DNA of 64,000 bases from Paracyclopina nana (GCA_019096065.1 JAGUCH010000003.1:2604001-2668000), one strand, 5' to 3'; numbered from the stretch's first letter, positions 21,871 to 33,000 are shown. Notes: generated from the letters alone by a model not told the origin. Made by a program: numbers and translations.

Positions 21871-22348
21871 TCAGTCCAATTTTAAGGCAAATGATGCACC
21901 ACACGAGCAGCCCTGAAAAACGTTGTTAAAGGGGTACAAATAAGTAGCCAAAAATAAGCTTTACAGTTTCAGCCAAGGGATTGTCGATGATTCGAAAAGC
22001 AGCTTTGATGAGCTCAGATTGGTAGTCAATCACAGAGCCTTTCACGTACTCCAATGAGGTTTCATCGATGACAACTTTGGCCCCTTCTTTTTCAAACAGC
22101 TTGTCATCAGGATTTAATGGGCCGGTTTCCAGTACAAATTTGTACTGAAATCCCGAGCAACCTCCGCCCTCGACTGAAATCCGCAAAAATTCGTTTTTGC
22201 AAATCTCTTGCAACTTTCTCACACAATTGTCAGATAACTTGAGGCCTTCATTCAAAGGATTTTTGGCATTTTGAGAAAGTCTTCTGACACCTATTAATGT
22301 TAATTTTTTCAGCAAAAACCTCCGCGCGTACATTTCTTCCGTCAACAT
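21871..22348 (-). CDS. ISCA2: mitochondrial iron-sulfur cluster assembly protein ISCA2
   Basis: Exons 21965-22348 and 21871-21912 give 141 residues. A basic N-terminal segment (MYARRFLLKKL, then GVRRLS) looks like a mitochondrial presequence. The A-type carrier fold follows, with the three conserved cysteines: GGGCSGFQY in exon 1 and GCSCGASF in exon 2. ISCA2 acts with ISCA1 and IBA57 to deliver 4Fe-4S clusters to mitochondrial enzymes such as aconitase and lipoate synthase. The last exon is only 14 codons and is confirmed by the family's invariant C-x-C-G ending. The gene is divergent from SMYD4 and runs almost directly into ATMIN. Confidence 0.93.
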
Positions 22349-23065
22349 TCAAAGCTGGTTTGTTGACATTTATCAATTTTATTGCGAGATGGAACGAATG
22401 CAAGCCCGAACAGTTTGGTCTAATTAGTGCGAAGTTGTCCACTTACGAATAGCTAGGGACGAGCAAGATCAATCCTAAAATCATCTTAAGTTGACCTTTT
22501 GGGCCTGGTCATTTAGTGTGTTCAAATTTTTTTTAGATTGATGTTTTTGGAGTGTCATGAAAAAGGTAACTTCGTGACGCAAAGAATAGTGTCAAGGAGT
22601 GACAAACAGATGACCATGTAACTAGCAACCAAAACAAACTTAACCAGATGACATGATGAAATATTACACATTTTTTACCAAAAAGAGCCCAACTTTGCCT
22701 TGTATAACTTTCTGTTTACACTGGTAACTCATGAAACAGAACAAACTTTTTTCTTTGTGTTCGTCTGAGTTGTGCTGTGTTGCAATGTGACAAATTTTGG
22801 TAACTTCACAGCACAATGTGTCACGTTTTGGTCACATAGTGACAAAAAGCCTCAGATGACCAGGCCCTTTGTAAGCATAGACAATTTAAATTAATTAAAT
22901 TATTGGTAATTATATCATTTCCAAAGGTCGCTTAAAATTACAATGTTTTAGTGAGCTTCTTCCCATATTCCGCGCCCTAGTTTCAAATCATCCGGCTTTT
23001 TTGGCACATGTTCAAGACTTTCAGTTCAGTTCAGCACAATTGAAAGGGAGAGCAAAAATAGCAAC
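22349..23065. promoter_or_regulatory. divergent intergenic region between ISCA2 and SMYD4
   Basis: A 717-bp spacer from which both genes are transcribed outward. It contains several TGTCACTTTTTG/GTGACAAA-like words (about 22590-22860, e.g. AGTGACAAA, TGTGACAAA, TAGTGACAAA) that recur on both strands and could be binding sites or remnants of a repeat. No exon was recognised. Confidence 0.45.
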
Positions 23066-26000
23066 ATGGATTTACCAATGGATATGAAAAAACAGCTTAT
23101 GGCCATGGCTGGCATCACTGATGTTGAAGAGTTTGATTTGATGGCCTCGAAAATTGCCATTGGGAAAGCCAACTGCGAGGCGCAGGTGAAAAATCCAAGA
23201 CGAAACTCTCCATTTCAAGGTAGTTACTGCAAGTTCATTATATCTGAATAATGCATAAACTGATGCTTTCAAATGATTTCAAGAAGATTGAAAACTTCAC
23301 TTAATGCAGCATTCTTTTTTTCTCTGTCAGTGCATTTTGTGCAAATCTTGGCCTTACTCGATGCTCAGGAATCTGGTAAAGCCAAATTTGATGCGATGAA
23401 TGAAGACATTCAAGGGCAAATTTCCTATGTTCATGACATCATTGACTCTTATCCTGACTACCAAGACATGAAGAAATTCATTGACACTTTAGAAGAAGCC
23501 ACTCCAAAAAGCTCTAAAGAAAAGGCTGAAATAAGCCTAACCTTTAGGTAGGTATTAAAACAAATTAATTGTAATTCTTAATTCCATCATTTGCTAATAA
23601 TCTTTTCAGGGACCGTGGAAATAAGGCTTATTCAAAAAAGGACTTTGAAGTTGCGTTGAATAGCTTCAGTCAATCAGCCTTGACCGGCCCATTGGATCAG
23701 GCCGGTCATGGACGCGAAGTTGCCATCGCACTGGCAAACCGATCAGCAGTCCATTTTGAGATGGAAAACTGGCAAAGGTAATATTTTGCTCCCTCGTTCT
23801 GAATAATCATTTTGTAGGGTAAGGTGCATATTTCAATCATGTAAAAGTCAACTTACCAAATTGCGCTCTTACGGAAACGGAAACGGAAACAATCAGCGGG
23901 TGGGCAAGGTTAGGGTTCTAGAAATTCCTCCGCGACTTCGTTTTACTACGTTATAGGGTAACATACAGAGGCAACAGCTGACCCCATTTGGAACAGTTCA
24001 TGGGGGATTTTTACTAAGTAAACTGTTCCAAATGAGTACAGCTGATTTTCTCAATGGGTTACCCTGTAACGTAGTGCTACGAAGTCGCGGAGGAATTTCT
24101 AGAGCCCTAGGCAAGGTAACCAGACAGTTTCCAAAAATATCCCATTAAGATACTTGGGCGGAAAAAAGTTCCAGAAATGCAAAAGCATAACTTTGCGGTG
24201 GAAAAAGCAACAATTTAGCGATGAAGTCGTGTAACTGGGTGTATTTCAAGATACAGGATATTTTTTTGCTGAAAAATCTTAACTAAATGTTGGTTTTATG
24301 TTGTGATGAACTAAGCGAGGTTTTTTAGGTGCTTAGACGATACTGAGGCAGCCCTACTTTTTGGTTACCCTGAGGAATTGCAATTTAAGCTATTTGAAAG
24401 ACGAGGTCGGTGCTTGACAAAATTACAAAGGCCGTCAGAGGCCAGACTCGCTTTTGAGCTAGCCATGACGAAATTGGAAGCCTCCAAATTGGATCCGAAA
24501 AAACGAGAGAATTTCTTGAATGAAACTAGCAAAAAAATCGAGATGGATCTGAGCATTCCGCAAGAAGGTAATTAAATGTGCTCTCAATGCGACTTTTTTC
24601 TTTGAAAATGTCTCAATTTGGTAGACAAGCCCGTTGATTCTGAGGAAGAGTGGCGAAAATGCCCGTTTGACATTTGGGAGAGGAATAAGAATTTTCCCCC
24701 TCTATCTGATGCTCTTGGCATAGGCTACAGTGAAAAAGGTGGTCGTCACATTTATGCTACAAGAAGCATTGAAGCTGGAGAGGCCATCGTTATAGAAGAG
24801 CCCACTGTGGCTCATTTGTCACCTTGTTTCATGCCATCAAATTGCGTTCATTGCCTTAGAAGAAATGGAGTTTCAGTTTTGCCAAGTCCACTCAATCTAA
24901 AAGCCAGGTATATGCTTATTAAAATAATAAGTGGATATTAAAAATATCCCAGCTATCATTGTTCTTTCAGGTTTTGCTCACTTACATGCCTGCAGTCTGC
25001 TATGGACTCATATCATCAAATTGAGTCAAAAATAGACATAAATCGCCTGTTTTACAACAATGAACATGACCAAATGTCAGGCTGCATATCGCTGGCTTAT
25101 CGGGCCATCACTCAAAAAGGTCTGACGTTTTTCTTAGAGAACAGAGACAAACTTTTTGGCCAACATGACATCAAATTCGGTCTTGAGTGCCCACCTGATT
25201 TTGTTTACCAAGGTGAACAACACTACAAGTGAGTTAAAAAACTCTACCAATCAATAGATGGCGCCACTTCCAAAAAGCAATAGAATCCAATATAAATCTA
25301 CAATGCTCTAAAACATTTCCTAGCTTTTGTAGCCTAGATGAAAAAATTATCATGCCATGAGTTGCCAAACTTATGGATCTCAAGGTGTACATGTAATATT
25401 TTGTCTTTTTTTCAGGGGATTGTATAATCTAGTAACTCATGTGGATGGCATGTCATCTGAAGACCGTCAGGCTTTTGCAGTGAGATCTGCCATTTTGCTC
25501 AAGTGTCTAATTGCATCAGACTTTTTCCCCAAGACACAATCAAAGCAGTTAACCAAAGATCAGCTCTACATAGGAGAACTTTTGTTCCACTTTCAAACTG
25601 GAATCCAGTACAACTTGCACGCAATTTACCAAGTAATTTAGCCCCATGAAAGTAACATTTTTAAAACAACCTCAATTTTTTATCCCAGGTCTCAGAAAAG
25701 GAAATTGAGCCAGGAAAGAAAATTCCTCTCACTGATATCGGAGCTGGATGTTATCCTACCACAATTTTCTTCAACCATTCCTGCTCTCCAAACACTGTAA
25801 GAATCAACCAAGGAAAAAGGGTAAGTCTTTTTATGTATGTTGAATGCATAAATAATTATGCTTCAGCTTTTAAGCCAATTGTAATTATTACTTTTTAAGG
25901 TAGTGTATGTTGCCAAAAGGAACATTTCTGCTGGTGATCAGGTTACAGACTGCTATGGCATCCACCATTTGTATATGGGTCTTGAAGAGAGGCAAGAAGC

Positions 26001-26379
26001 CTTGTTGCGGGGGTACATGTTCCAGTGTCAATGCCAGGCCTGTCTGAGCAACTATGGAACACTGGCCCAGTTACCTGCTTTGATATCACCAAATATTGCT
26101 CTTAAACTGGGTAACACCATGACCAAGTAAGCTTAAATCAAAGTTGGCATCAGTAAAAAGAGAAAATAGGGCAGTTTCTAGTTAAGCTTAACTGATTTTA
26201 CTTTCAGATACAAGGAATGCTTTATTGAGGGGAAAGTGAAAAAGGCTCTGAAATGTTGCCAAGATTACCTAGGCAAACTGGAGGAACTCAAAATCATCTA
26301 TCCACATAGGAATTATGAGATAGCAGCTGTGGCTCTCTGCTCTTGCCTATGGTCAATTGCAACCAGGAAAAATTGTTAA
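23066..26379 (+). CDS. SMYD4: SMYD4-type protein methyltransferase (TPR, MYND and SET)
   Basis: Ten exons join in phase to 688 residues (23066-23219, 23331-23547, 23610-23777, 24329-24567, 24625-24907, 24971-25228, 25416-25632, 25689-25820, 25900-26126, 26208-26379). The N-terminal third has TPR-like helices (DRGNKAYSKKDFEVAL; ERRGRCLTKLQRPSEARLAFE). The SET domain is split by a MYND zinc finger (CVHCLRRNG then FCSLTC, about residues 336-360), as in all SMYD proteins. It resumes with the cofactor and substrate motif FFNHSCSPNT near residue 541, then DCYGIHHLY and a post-SET Cys cluster (CQCQAC). SMYD4 is a cardiac-muscle-linked methyltransferase or Hdac1 partner. Intron 3 is enlarged by a MITE. 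An AATAAA lies near 26433. Confidence 0.92.
23911..24109. mobile_element. hAT-type MITE with 8-bp target duplication
   Basis: A 199-bp foldback: the left end TAGGGTTCTAGAAATTCCTC and the reverse complement of the right end TAGGGCTCTAGAAATTCCTC differ at one base, and similarity continues through CGCGACTTCGT and GTTA(C/T)AGGGTAAC almost to the centre. The octamer GGCAAGGT lies immediately outside each end (23903-23910 and 24110-24117). An 8-bp duplication with TAGGG-type termini is characteristic of hAT elements. It has no coding capacity and sits within SMYD4 intron 3. Confidence 0.85.
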
Positions 26380-26580
26380 TTATTACAGTGATTTATGGTT
26401 GATTTTGACGCAAATCAAACCTGACAACACAAAATAAAAGTAAAAACATTTTAAGCCTGAAAACTGGCTCTTAATTCAGCCATATTGAACTAGATAGATA
26501 CCTTTTTAAGTGAAGTGAATAACTGAAATAAGAAAAATTACTCTCAAGAATACCATGATGAAGCTTTAGGGCATTATAGT

Positions 26581-26772
26581 TGATCGGGATTTGATACCAA
26601 AATCCTTACTTGAATCTGGAATACTACGTGAAACAATGACGATACGAGAGAATACATACGAATACATGAAAACGATGAGAATACACTAGTTATTTATTCA
26701 ATGGATGATGACGTACTAAAGCTCTTTGTTTACATTCTCGAAATCATGACGAAATACATACTATTTTAATCA
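26581..26772 (-). repeat. 3' LTR of the BEL/Pao element
   Basis: 192 bp, apparently identical to the copy at 36032-36223. It contains the last three codons and stop of the third ORF at its inner edge. Confidence 0.95.
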
Positions 26773-29700
26773 CTTTCGCCCCTTCCACGGGGGGGGCGGC
26801 CTGGGGGGTGGTCGGGCAGGTGAGCACGGGCTGCTACGACTTCTGCTCTTGCAATCGAAAGGCGATCTCCAACAAATTGGGCCTTGTGATGAGGGATTTG
26901 CTTGATCTTGTCGCTGTCAGCCTGCTTCCACAGGAACATGCCTCTGCCTTTGAAACGGTTGAAATGGTACTCCACGACCATGTTCTTGTTGTGAAGTCGG
27001 CTCGTCAGGCGTCCAATGGGCGCAGACGCCCAGAATTCCTCCAAAAGCGTGGGGAACGGCTTCTTGTCATGGTGAGCGGCGGAGTGACCTAATCGATGGC
27101 AAACCGCACAACGTTCATGCAGGATAGGGCAGACCTGTTCGGTGTGGCCAATCTGCTGGCAGTCCACGTACTGGCACTCCAGGAGTTGAGGGTCGGTGGG
27201 GCACTCCGGTGTCGAGTGGTCTTCAGAACCGCAAGTTTGGCAGCAATGTGGGAACATTTTGCCTTTTCCAGCTGCCTCGAACATAAAGTGCCGTCGTTCG
27301 ATCTTCTCAATTTCCACGCCATAATATTTCAGGAGGATGTCCTTGGTTGTCCTGCCTATCATGTCTGGATTGCGAGACCATCGTCTCACAATCGCAATGG
27401 ACTTGAAGGCATTGATGACCTGCGTGGGTTCGGCAAACTGGGCGACATTAAGAAAGTATAAAGGCCAAGCTTTGTGCTGCTGATAATTTCCTGTTGCGGT
27501 GTCAAAATAGAAGTCCCGCTCGAACCAATCGCCAAATGGTCGCACACGCTGCTCGGGGGGGTTCACCGCGGATTGAAGCACCGACTCAATGTTTGCACAC
27601 TGAATGGCGAAGCAGTGCATCATCCTTACAATATCTGCATTGGGGCCCATCAATTCGATTTGAGCAGCTCGTAGAGCCATTTGACGCATCAAGTCAAAGG
27701 CCAAGCCAATTTCCCACATGACTCTAACCCTCATTGCCGGCGTCCATTCCCGAAATCTTCGCGAGTAAGCATGCTCTACATCTACAACCTGGCCACGTTT
27801 ACAGCTACGAGCATCGGATGCGAATTGCAAGGGGGCTTGCAGTTGCTCAGCCAAGAAATAAGGGTCGGTCCGAATTTGGCGATAATCGCGGCCATGCTCA
27901 ACTTGGGGGTAAGCCATGAGTACCAAGTTCCTGGCTTCGACTAGCGGTTTAATCAAATAATTTGTGCGAGGGAGGGAGTTGATTTTACGAACTGCTTCAT
28001 GAATGTCAAAACCGATCTTAAAAATACCCCGACTTCTGAACAGCTTCAAAATTTGTTCCGGGATTCCTACTCCGTTGATATTTCTACCATCCCAGAGCAC
28101 ATGAACGACGACGACAATATTGTTGAATGTTACCAATGAGATGCCCGCAAACGCGTTTTTCCAGGTCTGCGCGCAGATGTTCTTCATCGTGTTCAATTCC
28201 GTCCCGGTGGGAGAGAGCAGCTGCACTCCCAAGATGCCGAATCCGTAAGCTTCATCCATGAATTGCTTGATGAGTCCCTTGAATCTTGTTTCGCAAACTC
28301 CCTTTGCCCAGTGAATGACTTGTGGGGGACGATCTGGATCTATAGCTCGCGGTCCATGGCGCATCGTTTGTAGCCTGGCTGCCACCGTGGTGATCGTGAG
28401 AAACTCCGGCATCCATGGGCTGTCATCAAAATCGTTCTGTCTAACATTGTTACCCGACAAGAAACAGAACTTGACAGGACAATCCGGCTCCCTAGGTTGG
28501 CCAGTCATATATCGAGCTCCATCAATAGCCAAGATGCATTCCGCGCCGTTTGCTACATTTTCCGCAGCTATCTCGGGAGGTTGCGCGATAATTTCGGGAG
28601 GTTGCGCGGATGGTGTCGATTCAGGGTCGGAAAACAGATCATGATCCTCCAATTCAATTTGCAGCTCCGACTCACTAGCCAAACGCGGTCTTTTTGAAGT
28701 AGGAGTGGTGCTGCGAGAGCTTGGACTTACGCTTGGCCTTACAGCTGATGGTCCAGGAGCGTCCGGGAGTGCCAAGGACAGCGGCGCTATTGGTGATCCT
28801 GCTTGAGAGCGCTTGACCTCAACCTTGACCGGTGACTCGCCCGGAGTCTGTTGAGACGACTGGCCGATTAGGATGTGACCTTCCTGGTCATCATGAATGT
28901 CGAATGTTCGGTCGGTGATCCCTGGGACTGTAATACCGGCTTGGACCAGTCGTTGTTGCGCCAGTAGCACAACATTGGTATCCAAGACGACATTATTTAA
29001 CGCGTCGGTGGAGGTGGATCGGTTGGCAGTGTTGTAGATGTGATCATTCTTCGCCAGAAGGTTCACCGTGGTGCCGTCGGCCAATTCAGCGGCGGTGGGT
29101 TGTCGGCCCAGCTCGACCGGGGTGTCAGTGGCGACCCGCATTGCTCCCGCTGAGGATGGCTTGACCCGAGCCATCACGTGTCGCATGAAGGACATCGAAT
29201 TGGGGTCTTGCACGGAGAGTAGATGCCCAAGATCCTGGTAGGCGATGTCATTTAGTCTTTGAGCAGCCGCTCCAGCTGCTGCTGCCAGCATTTCTCCAGG
29301 TTTTCCTAGTCGGGGATCATTATCAAATTTCTTACAGGCTTTTACCCATAAATCGAAGATTGACGGATGGCATAGAACCATGATCTTGGTGACTGAGGCA
29401 TCCTCCGCCAGTAGGGACACGCGTGTGAAGTTGGTCCGTTGTTCATGGTTCTTCGTATTCTTGGCTGCTCGATCCGTTTTTCCCGATCTTCTTAATTGAC
29501 GGATGTAATTCCGAATGGATCCTGCCACGTAGACATCAGGACTCATGTAGAGCTGCGCAGCATTGTCAAAGTCGCCGACCTCCAACATGCGCTCGAAGTC
29601 CTCGTAAAACACTACTTCTTCGACGACGAAGTGCTCAGCGAGTCTGGATCGTTCCTCGTCCACCAACCGTCGCGTTGATTCCTTGTTGAGGTCGAGTCGG

Positions 29701-29780
29701 ACATTCTCGGTGACTTCTTGCTTCACTGGGGTCGCATTTGGATCGACGATTATAGACTTTCGTCGACGTTTTCCCGTCAT
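26766..29780 (-). CDS. third ORF of the BEL/Pao element: 1,004-aa zinc-knuckle protein, not an envelope
   Basis: A single open frame in the env position. The N-terminus is basic (GKRRRKS). Residues about 310-410 are Pro/Ser-rich with a second basic motif (TSKRPRL). Residues 847-904 hold three zinc knuckles: C-x2-C-x4-H-x4-C, C-x4-C-x4-H-x4-C and C-x2-C-x4-H-x4-H. Between them (about 510-710) the order of elements resembles the RNase D/WRN 3'-5' exonuclease fold: a beta pair around GISLVTFNNIVVVVHVLW, then IPEQILKLFRSRGIFKIGFD, then a helix starting EWTPAMRV. However, the expected catalytic Asp/Glu positions appear replaced. I see no signal peptide, membrane anchor or glycoprotein features. 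The ATG overlaps the stop of the extended pol frame (ATGA). The ORF ends inside the LTR. Function unknown; nucleic-acid binding is inferred from the knuckles. Confidence 0.85.
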   Translation of the reverse strand: MTGKRRRKSIIVDPNATPVKQEVTENVRLDLNKESTRRLVDEERSRLAEHFVVEEVVFYEDFERMLEVGDFDNAAQLYMSPDVYVAGSIRNYIRQLRRSGKTDRAAKNTKNHEQRTNFTRVSLLAEDASVTKIMVLCHPSIFDLWVKACKKFDNDPRLGKPGEMLAAAAGAAAQRLNDIAYQDLGHLLSVQDPNSMSFMRHVMARVKPSSAGAMRVATDTPVELGRQPTAAELADGTTVNLLAKNDHIYNTANRSTSTDALNNVVLDTNVVLLAQQRLVQAGITVPGITDRTFDIHDDQEGHILIGQSSQQTPGESPVKVEVKRSQAGSPIAPLSLALPDAPGPSAVRPSVSPSSRSTTPTSKRPRLASESELQIELEDHDLFSDPESTPSAQPPEIIAQPPEIAAENVANGAECILAIDGARYMTGQPREPDCPVKFCFLSGNNVRQNDFDDSPWMPEFLTITTVAARLQTMRHGPRAIDPDRPPQVIHWAKGVCETRFKGLIKQFMDEAYGFGILGVQLLSPTGTELNTMKNICAQTWKNAFAGISLVTFNNIVVVVHVLWDGRNINGVGIPEQILKLFRSRGIFKIGFDIHEAVRKINSLPRTNYLIKPLVEARNLVLMAYPQVEHGRDYRQIRTDPYFLAEQLQAPLQFASDARSCKRGQVVDVEHAYSRRFREWTPAMRVRVMWEIGLAFDLMRQMALRAAQIELMGPNADIVRMMHCFAIQCANIESVLQSAVNPPEQRVRPFGDWFERDFYFDTATGNYQQHKAWPLYFLNVAQFAEPTQVINAFKSIAIVRRWSRNPDMIGRTTKDILLKYYGVEIEKIERRHFMFEAAGKGKMFPHCCQTCGSEDHSTPECPTDPQLLECQYVDCQQIGHTEQVCPILHERCAVCHRLGHSAAHHDKKPFPTLLEEFWASAPIGRLTSRLHNKNMVVEYHFNRFKGRGMFLWKQADSDKIKQIPHHKAQFVGDRLSIARAEVVAARAHLPDHPPGRPPRGRGESD
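26773..26786 (-). other. polypurine tract (second-strand primer site)
   Basis: On the element strand the purine run GGAAGGGGCGAAAG, interrupted by one C, directly abuts the 3' LTR, where the plus-strand primer of LTR retrotransposons lies. It is also translated as part of the third ORF. Confidence 0.75.
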
Positions 29781-30007
29781 TTTTCGAACGGCGGCGATGA
29801 ATGGTCGGCGGAAGCGGAAATTCGAAGCCGACCAGCTAACGCGTTTTTTGAACGGTTCTCGCCAAGCGCGGTAAATTTGAAATTTGAAAACTTTTTGTCT
29901 TTTACCTTTTGTAGCAGTGCCTCGAACGCGACTACTTTCACAGTGGCTGTGCGATTCACACCGGATTTATCGAGTTGAACCTCAGATATTACCCCAACTT
30001 TCCAATT
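29777..30007 (-). pseudogene. integrase C-terminal segment of pol, cut off by an in-frame TGA
   Basis: Beyond the pol stop codon the same reading frame stays open for 76 more codons. It begins NWKVGVISEVQLDKSG, which resembles the basic C-terminal domain that normally ends BEL integrases, and finishes with a TGA that overlaps the ATG of the third ORF. The layout suggests pol originally, or by stop readthrough, extends to this point. Confidence 0.7.
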
Positions 30008-33000
30008 TCACCGTTTTGAGAACTGACCCCGATCGCGGATTAGCACAAGCTCTCCTACTCTTAAGTTTTCTCGTATTTTATCCCAGTAAGGTCTCGACGC
30101 GAGAGCGTTGAACAGCTCCTTATTCCAAGCATCCCACATTAGATTTAGGTACTTCTCAATCTTACAATAATTGGTCAGCAACCCCTCATTTTCGTCCAGC
30201 TGCAATTGTTCTCCGGCTCGCCCAAATAGAAAGTGATTGGGGGTAAGAATTACTGCATCGCTATTTTCCTCCGCAGGTACGTACTGGAGAGGTCTAGAGT
30301 TGATCAATGATTCTGTGGAGACCACCGCAGTTCTGAATTCCTCCTGACGCCACTCGAATTTCCCCGCTTGTAACGTGAAGTGTTTTTTGAATGTCCGCAC
30401 AAAAACTTCTGATAAACCATTGAACTCGGGAGCTCTGGAGGGCGAGAATTCCCAGTGCTCTACTGCCTGATCTAAGAACTCTATTTTACGTATCCTTTCC
30501 CAGTCAATTTTGCGCAGCTTCTGCCGCACTAACAGTTTAGCTGCTGACACGAAGTTTGTTCCTTGATCTGATCTTACCGTTCTGGGGCATCCCCGACGTG
30601 AAATGAATCTAGTGAACGCCTGCAGGAATGCGTCAGTCGATAGATCAGACACATCCTCCAAATGCACAGCTTTCGTTTGTTGGCAAACGATCACCAGAAC
30701 ATATCTCTGCTCTGCAATCTGCCCTCGGCCTCTCTTGACTTCGAAGGGACCACAATAGTCAATGCTTATTCTTGAAAAGGGTGCCAGACATTCATCGAAC
30801 TTGGGAAGTTCGCCCATGATCGGTTGATGTGGTCTTGCCCTCTCTTTTTGGCACAGCACACACTTATTTATGATTTTTCTTACAATTTGACGTAATCGTG
30901 GGATTATGAAGCGCCTTCTGACCAGTGTCATCATGTGGTTCACATTTAGGGTATGTCCATATTGATTGTGCAGAGCGTCAAGGTATTTTTCAACTGGATC
31001 ACTTTTTCGAAGAATTAGCGGCCTTCTGACTGCCAGGTTGACCCAGTTTGCCCTGTCCAGTCTCCCCCTTGCTCGCAACAAAAGATCTTTCGTAATGAAC
31101 GCGCACGATTTGGCTAATTCTGAATTTGCCGGCCACGATCCTCGTTGAATGAAGGTTGATAGATCTTTTTCGAACACAGTCAATTGGAGCTGTCTGACTA
31201 TAATTTTTGTCGAGATGGTCGGCCCTCTGCGATTTACCAGTCTAGCTAGCCCACGACTCATAGTGATGAGTTTTGATGGGCCGACGCTTTTAAAGTCCAC
31301 AACACGAGCTAAGTTTAACAACTGTCTTGCCGCCGCAACTTGATCAACCGCTGGCTCGAATGAGAATGCCAAATTAGCGATTCTGGCCTCGTCGGCTGAT
31401 TTGGCCATGGCTCTAGTGGTCAAGAAGACCGCGTTTTGACCTTCTTCGACCACTACTTGCTGATCCACGGTTGCTTGAAGATCTGGCCGTTCATGGACTA
31501 TAATCTTATCATGGATTCGTCGTGGACCATTTGCCCAATTTGTGTTGTCGTTGAACTCACTGATGCCGACTCCCCGCGTGGCTAAATCACTTGGATTCTC
31601 CTTGGTGCTGATGAAATTCCATTGATCCTGCGAATGATGTTCCAGGATATCCAGTACTCGCCTTGAGACAAATGGCTCCCCGATTGACAAAGGATTCGCG
31701 AGCCAGCGCAGCACAGTCGTCGAATCACACCAGAAAACCACTGAATCTATCGCTAACATCGCGGCTATTTCTCTTGTAACTTCACTAGCTAAGTGAGCCG
31801 CCAATAATTCTTTTTGGGGAATTGTCCGATAACCTTTTTTAGTGAGCTTACGACGACACGTGATAAAGTGAACTGCGATATTGTCGTCCTTTTCTTCCCG
31901 CAAATAGAGCACTGCTGCAAGCATTCTTGGCGATGCGTCCGAAAACACATGGATTGAACGAGTTGCATGGTCGATAGTTGTCAATGCTCTTGGGAAGGAT
32001 ATTTGATGAATTTTGCGCAACTGATCAAGATGTTCTAGCCATTCTTTTCTTAGTTTTTCGTCGTCTATAACTTGATCCCAATCTGGTTTTGAGTCCAGAA
32101 AGCAGACATCTTGCAGAATTAGTCGACCTCGGAGCGTTATTGGTTCTACATATCCTATTGGATCGAAACATTGTCCGTTCACGCGGAAAACCGATCTTTT
32201 TGTTAGTACTTCGCAGTCTGGACTTATTTTTAGGGGTTTAAATCCTAACTTGTCATCCGCCGGTGACCAGATGCAGCCCAGAGCTTTTGATTTGCCGTCT
32301 AGCGACTCTTCTGCAATCGTTTTTTCAAGTCCCAGCAAGCTTGGATCTAATTGGTTGACTATCAAGGGAGAATTTGTAATTACCTTCCTCAGCTCCAAGC
32401 CGGCGCTTGCACAGGCTGACCTCAACTGGTGGAACATATCCAGTAGCTCGGCCTCGTCGTTGGCTGAGGGCATGACGTCATCCATGTACAATGACTTCCT
32501 GATTGTCTCAGTAAGTTCCGGTTTTCCAATATTCTTGAAATGGGTGTTGAGGCAATACAACGTTGCAAATGGCGCCGCTGCATTTCCGAACGGCCATCTG
32601 GTGAACTGATAAGCTTCTCCTTGGTACAATATGCGGTGGTAAGGCTGATCGTCGCTGTGTAGCAGAAATTGCAAATACATCCTCGCGATGTCTGACGTAA
32701 AGGCGTACTTGCCGTTTCGAAAATGCATCAAAACGTGCCTTATGTCATTTTGCAGCTTCGGCCCTGGCAGAATCAAATCATTGATTGACGTTCTCTCCGC
32801 GCCAAATTTGCGTTTGCAGTCTGTAACCACGCGCAGTTTCATGGTTGTAGAGTCATCTTTTGTGACGCCAAAGCATGGGATATAATAACCTTTGTGCACT
32901 TCGCCCCTTGGGACTGCAATGATATATTGATTATCGATCCATTCAGAAAAACTTGCCTGATATTGCGCCCATAATTGTGGCTGCTTTTGGAGCTCTCTCT

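Noticed and set aside
20369-22348. ISCA2-ATMIN as one gene model
   Set aside because: ISCA2 ends exactly at the family's usual C-terminus with an in-frame TGA, so two proteins are the simpler reading; readthrough is kept only as a hypothesis.
26766-29780. Third ORF as a retroviral-type envelope
   Set aside because: No signal peptide, membrane anchor, cleavage site or glycosylation-rich ectodomain is visible; zinc knuckles near the end argue against it.
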